DNA of 64,000 bases, taken from Blepharisma stoltei. Lineage: Eukaryota > Ciliophora > Heterotrichea > Heterotrichida > Blepharismidae. The DNA lies in NCBI GenBank assembly GCA_914767885.1, contig CAJZBQ010000048.1, positions 124,001 through 188,000 on the forward strand, written 5' to 3'. The translations under genes were made by a program, and so were the position numbers. Below, one piece after another: positions 13,315-23,591 of this stretch. Under the pieces are notes generated by a model. It was not told the origin of the DNA, searched no databases, and saw only the letters and a list, made by a program, of their open reading frames with translations. The stretch's first letter is position 1; each line of letters opens with the position of its first letter.

Positions 13315-13838
13315 ATGGGAGTTTGCTGCTCAATGAGATTTGACTTAAAAGAACCCAGTGATAACCTCCAGATGAAGAGAGCAAGACCACTAACCCTGTT
13401 CAGTGAGCAGTGAGAAAAAAAATTGCTTGCTCATGGTAAAGGCTAATTTTTTTTTTTAAAAATTCTGAAAATTGAGTAAAAATTAATTTCTAAATTTATG
13501 TTTTTATTTAAAATATATTAATTATCATTTATAAATGAAAATAATTTTTTATAAAAATATTTTTGATATAAGTTGTTTCTGGGTTTTCTAATCATTTTCT
13601 CACTGCTGGAATAAGAAACTCAAAGTTGGATTTAAATAGCCAAATCATAATCCAGAAAGAACTTGTAATCAAAAGAAAAGTGCTGAATGCGCCTAAATTA
13701 AAACTAGACGAAAATCCTTTATATAAAAAGAGACTATGAACCCAAACAAGTTCGTCTGTGAGCCGAAATTTGACTCCAACAAGAAGTTTGGATAATATAT
13801 TGGACACAGGTTCTCCTTCTTTAGTCTCTCCACTATAA
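13315..13838 (+). CDS. Small acylated family protein, paralog 3, split by one IES
   Basis: Starts MGVCCSMRF (Gly2, Cys4-Cys5, Ser6). The family core NAPKLKLDENPLYKKR appears about 370 bp downstream in another frame. Removing 13391-13611 at TA (221 bp) joins ...MKRARPL to RNSKLDLNS and gives 100 codons plus stop. A 203-bp junction at the inner inverted repeat (13405-13607) would also keep frame and add six residues. The Trp in KKRLWTQ is UGA. It carries the same anchor and core as its neighbours. Confidence 0.72.
13391..13611. mobile_element. IES 6: 221-bp element in paralog 3
   Basis: Between TA at 13391-13392 and TA at 13612-13613, with subterminal inverted repeats AGCAGTGAGAAAA near both ends (13406 onward; complement ending 13607). 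The exact junction, TA or inverted-repeat edge, is not settled by the sequence because both keep frame. Confidence 0.7.
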
Positions 13839-14568
13839 CACAAGACTAACTTATTTAAAATTAAAAAAGCTGAATTTTTAAGGGATTTTTAAATTCCCTC
13901 TATTGAAATACAAAATGTTTTTATTATTATTTTATATTCGACGAGTATTCAGTAAGGTCTTTTTTAAATTTTATCCTTTGGATTTATCAAATTGCTAAAA
14001 ATAATCATTAAAAGTAAAAAAATTTGAGCATTATACGAGCTAAATAGTAGACTAAGTATATTAGTAATTACATTTAACTTATAAGGCTTATTAAATAATA
14101 AAAATTTTAAGATTTACAAAATTGTAAAATTCTTCATTAAGCTGGCTTGCTAAGATAGGCTAAAATTTTTTGCAAAATGGATTATGGTATTTAAAACCTT
14201 TCTTAATATTATAGCTTTAATTATGAAACTGGAATTTTGAATAATAAATAAAACCAAAAAATTGATAAAAAAATATTAGATTGCTTTATAAGTAAGATTT
14301 TTTACTGGGCTGTAAAAATTATCGTTTATTGAAATTTCATGTAATCGAAAAATATGGAGATTTTACGATAGCATCAAAAAAAAAGGCGAAAGTATCGCAC
14401 AAGAATGAAGTAAAAAATTGCAATACAGGCGTTGCTTTAGAAAATTTGGTTTCAGACTTAATTTAGCAATATTTCACATAGAATTTGAATTTTGATTAGC
14501 AGGGCAAAGATAATAGGGCGCAACAGAAGCAGGTGAAATCTTAAATAAATTTTAGAGATAAGTGCTTC
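13839..14568. other. AT-rich spacer
   Basis: No gene or RNA recognised; plain AT-rich DNA up to MITE copy B. Confidence 0.5.
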
Positions 14569-14894
14569 TTACTCCCCCTCCGTTAGTGAATAAAACCATT
14601 AGAAAAAATCCCTATTTTTTGCCCAAAAGCCCACCCTCCTTTGAGCGAAAAAAAAATTTTTTAGAAAAATAAATTGATATATTAGTGATAATTATTATAA
14701 TAAATCTCTAGCTAATTCTGTATAATTTTAAAACAGCTTACATTTTAAAAATTAAATTTTACAAATTAAATTAATCTTTGCTTCTCAATTTTTTACGAAT
14801 TGGAATTTTTTAAAATTTTGAAAAAAAAATCACCCCCTCTTTGAGTGAAAAAAATTTTTTGTTCGCTCATGGATAGGTGGATAGGGGGGAGTTA
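14569..14894. mobile_element. MITE copy B
   Basis: Flanked by TTA (14569-14571, 14892-14894). TIRs start CTCCCCCTCCGTTAGTGAA and end in ...GGGGGGAG, with the family interior TTGATATATTAGTGATAA. It is more diverged than copies A, C and D, with mutated TIRs (for example GGATAGGTGG on the right). Confidence 0.85.
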
Positions 14895-15036
14895 GCAATG
14901 ATAGCCTATAGTTTATTAGTAATAATAAATATATAATCATTTTAAGAGTCTTATGCTGCTTAGATTTTATACTAAAATTTTCCATTTGTAAATTCCAGAT
15001 AATTCCATTAAGTTACAAAATTTTGGTGGCAATAAA

Positions 15037-15321
15037 ATGGGTTCATGCTACAATACAAATAGAAGGAAGACAAGTGCTTATGCTTTAAAAGAACTTTCTG
15101 ATTATGAGAAGCTAAAGTTGAACTCACGGCACCGATTCTGAAGCAATAAAGCTCAGACGGCTCCAGAATTAAAGCTAAGCGAAAATCCTTTGCTTTTAAG
15201 AAGAAAGCTTCGATATCAAGAAAGTCAACAGACTCAATGCAGTCAGATGGACTTAATGTCTCCTTCAATATCTTCCCAATATCTCACTGGATCATTGAGT
15301 CCAGAATTATTAAATTATTAA
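15037..15321 (+). CDS. Small acylated family protein, paralog 4
   Basis: 94 aa read with one UGA Trp (RHRFWSNKAQ), which hides it from standard-code ORF calling. It starts MGSCYNTNR (Gly2, Cys4, Asn6) and has the core TAPELKLSENPLLLRR. The tail is Gln/Ser/Leu-rich and ends at TAA 15319-15321. No IES. Same predicted dual acylation as the other five. Confidence 0.72.
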
Positions 15322-15655
15322 TTTAAACCTTTGTAAGTAATCTATCCAGTTTCACCTTAGGTAAAATTCCAGCTTAGATATAAAAAGGGTTTTAAAAAAT
15401 TTATTGGTCTCCTGGACTATTGGCTTAATTTCTAAAAATGTCCTATTAAGTCTTAAAATTGAAATATAGTTGCAATATATGAATATTAAATTTCGATCAA
15501 TATACTTCATAGCTCGTCTGTAATTTTAGTTAAATTGCAAAACCATCAAAGTTTTTAAAATTATCAACTTAGGTTTGGAGAAAAAATATACAGATCATCA
15601 TTTTAAAAATTCAATTCTTAATCCCTTATTACCCCCCTCATCTATGAATAATAAT
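15322..15655. other. AT-rich spacer upstream of eL41
   Basis: 334 bp without recognisable genes; it ends in a short C-rich stretch (ACCCCCCTCATC) just before the eL41 start, possibly a pyrimidine-type leader. Confidence 0.4.
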
Positions 15656-15736
15656 ATGAGGGACAAGTGGAGGAAGAAAAGGATGAGACGTCTCAAAAGA
15701 AAGCGACGAAAGATAATGCAAAAGGCTAGCCCTTAG
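15656..15736 (+). CDS. RPL41: Ribosomal protein eL41
   Basis: A 26-residue, almost entirely Arg/Lys/Met protein. The reading MRDKWRKKRMRRLKRKRRK is a near copy of eL41, the smallest cytosolic large-subunit protein (about 25 aa in most eukaryotes). The stop is TAG at 15734-15736. An upstream in-frame ATG at 15644 would add MNNN; the internal Met at 15656 matches the family start. The gene is compact, uninterrupted and lies in the middle of the acylated-protein cluster. Confidence 0.93.
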   Translation: MRDKWRKKRMRRLKRKRRKIMQKASP

Positions 15737-16438
15737 CGAATTTCACAGAGTAAGATCTAATTAATTTTGCTGATAGATATAGATTGAACCATTGAAAAGC
15801 TAGAGAGTTGACTAGGCTTATGTTGAAATCCACATGCTGTAATCAGAGAAATAATAAACCATTTTAAATTCCTAAAGAACTTTTCCACATTGTTTATGGA
15901 TCTAATCCCTAAAACATTTATAGTTACTTAAGACAGAATGAATTAATCTAATAGAATCCATGATTTCATTTGCTGAATCTGCCTTATTCTTGGTTCAAAA
16001 AGCTTCTCAAATTTTTTTAAAAAGCAACTCTTTTAGAAAGATAACAGTAAAAATTCAAAGCTTACATCATAATAATTAATATTTTTAACAAAACAAGCAA
16101 ATGCACTGTTAAATTGAATTCAATTATTTTTTATTATCTCCTAAACTTTTTATTAATATTTTAGTTTTGCGGATAGCCAGTGTAGGGATGTAAATAAAAA
16201 AAGGTACAGCTTCTTCATCATACCTTATAAAATTTAGGGATGATCTTTTCATACTGCATTAAAAAAAGCTCTTAGCTTTACACAAATTGGAGCTAAATGG
16301 AAAGCTGGCTTTTACACTATAAAATGGCATACAATATATAAGCTCATGATGAAAAAATTCTATATGATAAAAGTTTAAATTAATCCAAAAAAATCCAATC
16401 AGACGCATATATATTTAAGAAATATTCACGAGTTAAGA
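15737..16438. other. AT-rich spacer between eL41 and lipase gene
   Basis: About 700 bp between convergent genes; nothing recognised. Confidence 0.4.
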
Positions 16439-17425
16439 TTAAGGATAAATAATTTTTTGCCTATTTTCCATATATCTCTGGGTCAATATCGTCCTCCCAT
16501 CAATTCCTTCACTAATAACTTTTTCTGTATCATTTTTTCCAAGCTGCACCTCCCACTCCAAATTTGTTTGATTAAAATCAAGAGGCACTATTCCGCCTGG
16601 CATATTTACGCTTGGGAAAACTACATATCTGTAATTCACGTCTGGCCAAGCTGCCATTGCATTATAATAAAACCACATTTGGCCATCATATCCATTGATA
16701 TCATGAACGCGCTTGAGGACATCTAAAGTAGTCATATTAGTTTCTGGTGGAAGTGTATAAGGCATGCAGTCAAATATTAAGTCTACTGTAATTTGTGATT
16801 GGCTTGGGACTACATCAAGACATCTTTCTACAGCTGCAAAAACGTCTTGATTTATCATAACACCGCCATCAACCCATGTGCTTCCTTGAAAATTAACTGG
16901 TGGGAAATACCATGGAGGGCATGCTGAACATGTAATCGCTGTAAGTAAGCCTTCAAGCCCTAAAGATTCATTGAATTGGCCATATATACCTGTATCTAAA
17001 TTGGTTGAGCCGACTGTAACATTTCGATTAACCCCATATATGTATTTTTGATGCAAGGTGTTTACAAGAGGCTTGGTATTGTACAAGCCTCGTTGGAATA
17101 AAATTCCTTCAAGAAGGCCACCTTCCCATTCAACATAAACGCTCGATGAGCCGTTAAGTGTAAGCCAAGTATTTACTAAAAAGTCTGCCATGGCTTTTTC
17201 ATTGCCAGGCTTGAATTGGGCTACACCTCCTGCATTGAGTGCTCCAGTTGAAACTCCGGTTACGACATCTCATGAGATATTGACTGGAGCTGTATAAGCA
17301 ATTTGCCAAAGAGACCCTGCTTCGAATGCCCCATAACTTCCGCCACCTTCTAAAGAAACTGCATAACAGTGAGGATCTGCATAAGCTAGAGAAAGAAAAG
17401 AAATTAATATCCCGAGTATTGCCAT
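16439..17425 (-). CDS. Secreted patatin-like phospholipase
   Basis: 328 aa. The N-terminal hydrophobic stretch AILGILISFLSLAYA is a good signal peptide, so the product enters the secretory or lysosomal route. The patatin catalytic set is complete: the oxyanion loop EGGGSYGAFEAG, the nucleophile elbow GVSTGA (Ser), and the catalytic Asp in WVDGG. The UGA near 17268 is Trp (NISWDV). The start at 17425 is the first Met before the signal peptide. Expected to hydrolyse acyl esters of membrane lipids. No IES found. Confidence 0.9.
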
Positions 17426-17763
17426 TATTTCTCCAGGTACAAATATTTGTATTAGATGAGCAATACTCTAATGAATAATGTGTGAAGTAAAAATTTTAGT
17501 TATTGATGAGAAATTAAATTAAAAATTTTTAAATTTCGATGCCAATTAGAGATTTATAAACTAAATATTTGAAATTGTGGAAAAAATTGAAAAGTTTTGC
17601 TTAAATACTTAATTAAATTGATTTTTTATAAGTTCGCCATGTGATTGGAGGACTAAAAGATGGAATCAATATTTTATGAGTATTTTCATAATTAAAATTT
17701 CTTCAAATGTATAGATTAGACTTCATATGCATAATAATCAGTCAAATGAATTTTAAATAAATA
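17426..17763. promoter_or_regulatory. Divergent spacer, lipase and paralog 5
   Basis: 338 bp of AT-rich DNA that must hold the promoters of both divergently transcribed genes. No motif recognised. Confidence 0.35.
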
Positions 17764-18003
17764 ATGGGATCTTGCTGTGGGTCAAATAATACAAAAATTG
17801 CTCCATCTAAAAATGATCAAAATACTAGCACAGCAGGAAAGCGAAGGTCAAGCAAGCTGCAAAAGTGATTGAAAAAGATGAAAATAGTTCCAAAGCTTCA
17901 TAAAGCTCAAGATAATCCTTTGTTTATAAGAAGGAAAATTTCAAAAAATAAAGATTTTAAACTAGATGATTTAGTAGACGTGCATTACGTCTCAACAAAT
18001 TAA
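17764..18003 (+). CDS. Small acylated family protein, paralog 5
   Basis: 79 aa with one UGA Trp (LQKWLKKMK). It starts MGSCCGSNN (Gly2, Cys4-Cys5, Gly6). The core is diverged but aligned: VPKLHKAQDNPLFIRRK. A basic linker lies between anchor and core, and the C-terminus is short and acidic. It lacks the Ser-rich tail seen in paralogs 1 and 6. Confidence 0.7.
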
Positions 18004-19595
18004 TGTTAATTATTTCAAAATTTCAAGATTATTTGATTTTAATTTTTGTTTTGAGGAGTATTTTTGAATTTAAGCAAAATTAAGCGATTAATTATGGCTT
18101 TTAAAAAAATATAAATGAAGAGTTCTATTTGTCACTTTTTATTTGCTTGATTTCATTTAATTTTTATCAGAGCCCATGCTATGCAAAAAGTGATTATTGA
18201 AACACTTAATTTATAGTTATTCCAAGGCTTTCAGTATTATAAAGTCTTGATATCTCCTTTCTGATATTGTGAGAAATTCTAAAATTTATCAAGGGCACTC
18301 TAATTTATGATGAATAGGCAACTAAAATACTCTTTAAACCATATTTTTTGGCTAACCAAATTTCTCCATAGTAGCTATAGAATCTAAAAATGTATCTGAT
18401 ATTGGAACCAAATAATATTTTTCTTCGGTGATCCAGTTATCTTTAATTTCCTATCTCAAAATGAATTATCAATATTGAAACTTTTAAGCTCTTTTCAGAT
18501 TAAATTTTGCATTAAGCTGAAATCAGGTAATACACAAATAAAGCAGAGACATAGTGCTCCTATCAGTGCCATATTTTAAATATATATATAAAATTACAGC
18601 TTAATGAAGTATAGCTTGTTCAATTTTAGCATAGTAGCTTCAACTGATTTTTGAGCTTTATTTTGTCTAGCAAAAAGATTGTGCCTTCATTCTACATAAA
18701 ATTATTATCATTTGCAATTGTACAAGACTGTATTCTTTTGTAACTCTAAAACTATAACACAAAAGGCATAATCACAGCATTATTATTTACATACTTCAGA
18801 AAATTATTCTTTTTATCAAATAATAAGCCAAGTATAAATCTTATTTTTCAATTATTTGGCATCATCCAACAGGAGAAAAATCATCATAGCATTAACTTTT
18901 TAAGGCTAAATCGAGGCTTGCAGTCTTAAAAAAATTGCTGATTTACCAGAAAGCAATAAAAATAATTGTATTAGTCAATTTGGTTAGTGTAAAAATGCCT
19001 ATTCAATTAGCTAAAGCTATTTTAAAAGAAAGCTTTCAATTTTTATTTTATTCGGATTATAGACAATAAGAAGAGGCCATTAAACTTCAAGTAAGTTAAC
19101 TACTTATCACCTTAATAATATTTTCAATCAACATTTAAAGTTCCTCGAGTAAATACAAATAATAAAATTATGTTTTCTTCAACTAAATTTAGCGATAGTT
19201 TGATATCATATTTTCAACTTAGGGTCAAGAAATTTAAATCTAATAAATATTTAATTAAAAATATGTTTCAATATCAGTTGCAAATTTTTATTGCTAAAGA
19301 CTCAATCTCCTCTTCCCTTTCATTTTTCTTTTGGAAATTTCTTCTTACTTCCTTTCTAAAGTTTTGAAAAATCACATTTTTCGGGAAAATTAAAATGTTT
19401 TTTGTATAATTATAATAATGTCTCCAACATATAATTAAAACAGCTTAAATTTTCAAAAAATAATTAAAAATTCCCCCATTAAAAAACCAAAATATTGTTT
19501 CCTAGCCAGGAATTAGTTAAATGATTTTTATAAATACCTCTGAACGACATTTAATATCATGGAAAATCATTGGATTTTAAATAAAAGCAAAAAGA
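18004..19595. other. AT-rich spacer, no gene seen
   Basis: 1.6 kb without supported coding sequence. The frame at 19170-19367 is Phe/Lys-rich low complexity and is not called. Confidence 0.5.
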
Positions 19596-19868
19596 ATGGG
19601 TTCATGCTGTGCCACTGAAAAGGGCAAGGTTTTACCTTATGTTTTAGATGTCCATGTGCAATGCACACCTTGCGATAATACCAAGCAAGAAATTAAAAAG
19701 AAGATGTGGGTCCAAAAAGCCAAAAATGCACCAAAACTTAATATCAATTCTAACCCTCTATATAAAAAGAGGATGAGTGAAAATCTTACCAGGAGCAGTC
19801 GGACAAGCTTAATATCTAATGAAAGAGCTTCGAGGACGGCTTCTTGCTCGCTGTTATATGGGTTCTAG
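19596..19868 (+). CDS. Small acylated family protein, paralog 6
   Basis: 90 aa. Starts MGSCCATEK (Gly2, Cys4-Cys5, Ala6). It has two extra Cys in VQCTPCDN, the core NAPKLNINSNPLYKKR, and a Ser/Arg tail (LTRSSRTSLISNERAS) that could be phosphorylated. Uninterrupted. It is the last family member found going right. Confidence 0.75.
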   Translation: MGSCCATEKGKVLPYVLDVHVQCTPCDNTKQEIKKKMWVQKAKNAPKLNINSNPLYKKRMSENLTRSSRTSLISNERASRTASCSLLYGF

Positions 19869-21446
19869 TGTACAATGTTTAATGTAACTAATTTTCAGAT
19901 ATTTAAATTAAACTTGTGACCTCTCGTTTGTGATTTCATTGAAAAGATCCAAGTATTATAAATAGACCATGAATTCCATTTACAAAACAGAAAACCCAAA
20001 CCCCAAGCATAACGATTCAAGGATTATGCTTTAGAGGAATAGGAAAAACGTCATAAAAATAAATATAGTAATAATATGATGATTAATGCCCAGGCTTGAG
20101 GGGAGAAAAATTATTATTCTTTTTTAAGCATGCATAGGGAAGATAAATATTAGAATTATGATAGTCGTCAATCAGTACATCAGAGGATAATATATAGAAT
20201 TAAATTTTATAAGGATTTAAAGAAAAGAATAATTGGAATAGCGCATTCACTGTGAATTTTTATATGAATAGTTCATAAAATTAAGCTATGAGTTATACTG
20301 AATTTAGATTAAAAGATTGCTAGACTCCTTTTATAGAGAGAATCTTTTACTTATAGTTTTGTTCAGTATCCTCCGTAAAAATGGCTTTAAAGTTGACAAG
20401 CCTATGCATTTTATAATTTAAGTCGAAATTATGATTAATATAATTAATTTCGAAAAATTAATAGTTTGCTTATATGCACTTTATAGATAATGGCAACCTC
20501 TCCGAGCCTGCTCAGAGTTTGGGAACTTGCTACAGCAAAAGTCAAACCTAAAAGGAAGCTGAATCTGCTATATTTCTCTCGTCCATAAATTAAGACTTTG
20601 TGTTTTGCAGATATTTGTTTAGAAAACAGATTTTTTATCTCTCGAGGTCACTACTGTCGCAACGATACATATTTGGTACCAATGCTAACTAGGGAGTTTT
20701 ATCCTAGTTGGAACCCATTACTGAAGAAGCAGCTGCCAAATCACTAAACTCTGTATTTCACGGTTCAAATACAGCACTAAGACCTAGGTCAAAACTGAAG
20801 CTGATCTATATTTTGGAGATGCTGGCATATCCAGGTATGTCTAAGTAAGACGTTAAGCAAGGAAATCCTTATATTTAACTAGTCTAACATGCTTATATTC
20901 GCATCAGCAAGTTTAGCTGTGCAGACTATTTTTGGATTGGGATAGTTAATTGTCTCCCAATTGAAGTTATTAATCTACTTTAATATCATTATTTATAACT
21001 CTTCAGCTATCATTTATTTAATTACTCAACCCAAAGAACATCCAGCATTCAAAAACTTACGTTTATGAGAAGATATGCAAAGTTTTGGATGCTAAGCGAT
21101 CTATTTAGCTTGTGTCTTTTGTTATAATTAATCCAAAAAATTATCGCTTAAAGGTTATGAATAGTTTAGACTCTTTGAAATATCTTTATAGCACATTTAA
21201 ATATAGAAAGCTTCAAGATTTATTATCCTATTATGGATTTCATCAAGCTTCTCCTTGGTTTCGCCATTTATATTATTCATATGATAAGCCTGATACAAAG
21301 ACCAGGCTCTTTTTTTAAAATTTCTCAAAGTCCTGTGCTTCCTAGCTATTCATTTCCAAATTTTTAAGCTTGTCTATTATATTAGGTATTTCTCATTAGT
21401 CATAACAAACTTTAAAAGTTATTTAAAATTAGAAATAAAAATAATT
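19869..21446. other. Spacer with a GC-richer island at ~20480-20960
   Basis: Mostly AT-rich. About 20480-20960 is noticeably richer in GC, with short hairpins (for example around CTAACTAGGGAG...TCCTAGTTGG at 20688-20710), but no tRNA, rRNA or protein family was recognised. A short frame at 21157-21318 (about 53 aa, Tyr-rich) may be a remnant; not called. Confidence 0.4.
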
Positions 21447-22514
21447 TTATAAATTCATGTCAACAACCAACTGTGGGCCAAGAGAAGCTCCAATAATCTC
21501 AATATTTTTCTCATTCGCAAAATGTCCAGGCCAATAATGGCATGAAGGAACTTCATCAGGAAGTAGTCCCAGCGATTTATAAGCTGACGCAATCAATTCA
21601 GAACAAAAAAAGTTCTTTTCATGCCCAGGCTTTAAATTTTCTCTCTTTTTGAATATTTTTTGTGGAGTAATTTTGTATCCTTTTCCTTTCACTTTATCAA
21701 CAAAATCACTTAAAATGTCAAGCATTTTTTGATCCCTTTCTATGTTTAATTTTCTATATACAATTCTTGAGTACAATAAGTGTCAATTATACATTAAAAA
21801 ATCGTCCCAAAATACTATACCGACTCCGTCAAGCCCTGTAGCTTCTAATAGCCCAATCTTGCCTGAAGAATAACATAGAAGCATTGCAACGTGGTCAAAT
21901 TTGCTTCGAGTGAGGACTCTTTGCACTTTCGCTGCAATATTTTTGCTTCTAAACAATAAAATATCACCCGTTGAAGCTGATTGCCTGAACTGGGCGTCAG
22001 AAATCCTGTCAAATTTTCAAAATTCTTTCTTTTGGTTTAAAGTAGCCAAATCCTTCTTTTTGCCTTCTGACGAATTTATATGAAAATGTAAAGCAAAAGC
22101 CCAGTCTGCGAGCTCTTGGGAAGATTTTGCTTTAAGTTCAAGAATCCGTTTTGATCCTAATGGGAGGATTATTATCGAGCTTGGGCTAGTTGGGTTTATA
22201 ACTTGTACGTCAACTGTAACTAAATCAAAGTTTATTACGAATGCAGGCTGGTTATCAGTGCTTTTTCTGTAGTAATATAGTTTTTTGTCCTGCAACACGA
22301 AATATCTTCATTGCCAATGATGAAACAGATTTTTTGACCTTTTCTTTAATCAGCCGTCTTTTCGAGAAAGGTCTGCAGAGGCTGCAAAAGTATTGAATGA
22401 AATGTTAGCTTTATTATTTTTAGGAGGGCTTGTATAGGAAAAGCGTCTTTTAGGAGGGTTCTCAGTGTCAAATAAGGGGAAAGGCTGAAATTCAGATCCA
22501 GTTTTGATTGCCAT
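21447..22514 (-). CDS. PH domain plus permuted papain-fold (NlpC/P60-like) protein
   Basis: 355 aa, reading several UGA codons as Trp. Residues ~50-160 form a PH domain: GWLKKRSKNLFHHWQWRYFV at the start, the final helix Trp in ELADWAFALHFH. A C-terminal domain (~175-355) has the permuted NlpC/P60 (YiiX-like) order, with His in FDHVAMLL first and Cys in FFCSELIASAYKSLGLL later. This suggests a cysteine hydrolase or acyl-transfer enzyme brought to phosphoinositide membranes. The start at 22514 (MAIKTGSEF) is the upstream-most in-frame Met. No IES. Confidence 0.8.
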
Positions 22515-23036
22515 TTATAGGTGGATTGTTTATAGGAATGAGAGAATTTAATAGTTTTGGAAGTATTTGGAGGAATATAATCAAAGAAATATAATGATAA
22601 ATGATTAGGGGTGAGCTATGCTAAAAAGAGACTGAAAAAAAATAAAGGAGCTAATTTTTGATTTAATCTAGAAAAATATTGTAGCAAAATGAAATGGTAT
22701 GGTTAAATAATTTAGGCTATCACCATCTGAATCGAAGCAAAAGTATATAGAAGTTTCCTATGTTTGGCGCTGTAAGGCCGATAAATTCTGATCGGAATTT
22801 ATCGGTTGGTTGCACCAAATCAATGCCTTGGTCGGACCAAAAAGCGATTTGGTCCGACGAACTTGGAAAGCTCCTGGGAAAATGTCTGCGCTTTCAGCGC
22901 TATATAGAGGAAACCTCTATATATATTTCAAAAACAGCAGACGTATGATGTTGAGAAATTATTTCTGGCAGGCTTATAAAATAGCATTTTTTAAATGGAA
23001 AATGCATATAAATATGCATTCTAATTATTAGCTTGC
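22515..23036. other. Spacer carrying a stacked-hairpin element
   Basis: AT-rich promoter-side DNA of the PH gene, the foldback element at ~22745-22928, then about 100 bp up to MITE copy C. Confidence 0.4.
22745..22928. mobile_element. Small foldback element of consecutive hairpins
   Basis: The ends are inverted: TATAGAAGTTTCCTAT on the left against TATAGAGGTTTCCTCT on the opposite strand. Further in are GCGCTG/CAGCGC, then two perfect stems, CCGATAAATTC/GAATTTATCGG and GGTCGGACCAAA/TTTGGTCCGAC. The whole ~184 bp can fold on itself. TA-rich ends suit a TA-bounded IES, but no gene is present to confirm excision. Confidence 0.7.
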
Positions 23037-23432
23037 TTACTCCCCCCCCCCCCTCCGTGAGCGAACAAAACCATTAGAAAAATCGCCATTTTTTGACCAA
23101 AAAACCCACCCTCCGTGTGAGTGAACAAAAATTTTTTTTAATAGAAAAAATTTTAATGGAAAAAAATTTTGATATATAAGTGATAATTAGTATAATGAAA
23201 TCTAGAGCTAATTCTGTTTAATTTTAAACAAATTGCGTTTTAAAACATAAATTTTGCAAATTAAATTAATATTTGCTTCCCAATTTTTGCAAATTAGGAT
23301 TTTTTTTAAATTTCGAAAAAAATATTTTTTATAAAATTTTATATATAAATTTTTTTTAAAAAAAAAAATTAACCCCCCTCCGTGAGCGAACAAAATTTTT
23401 TTGTTCGCTCACGGAGGGGGGGGGGGGAGTTA
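23037..23432. mobile_element. MITE copy C
   Basis: TTA at both edges (23037-23039, 23430-23432). Strong TIRs with long C/G runs followed by CTCCGTGAGCGAACAAAA. The interior shares TTTTGATATATAAGTGATAA with copies A and D. One of the best preserved copies. Confidence 0.92.
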
Positions 23433-23591
23433 GCTGAAAAGATCGAAATCATAATAAAGGTTGATAAACTAAAAATAAGTATAAAAAACTTATTTTTGGG
23501 AAACATTTTTTGGACTAAATCACTCGTTTATTTAAGGTTTAAAACAAATAAATCAAAACTTTATCTTAAATAATGAGTTTATTTTTATAAA

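Noticed and set aside
20750-20775. tRNA T-arm-like string GGTTCAAATAC
   Set aside because: No acceptor, D or anticodon arms could be paired around it.
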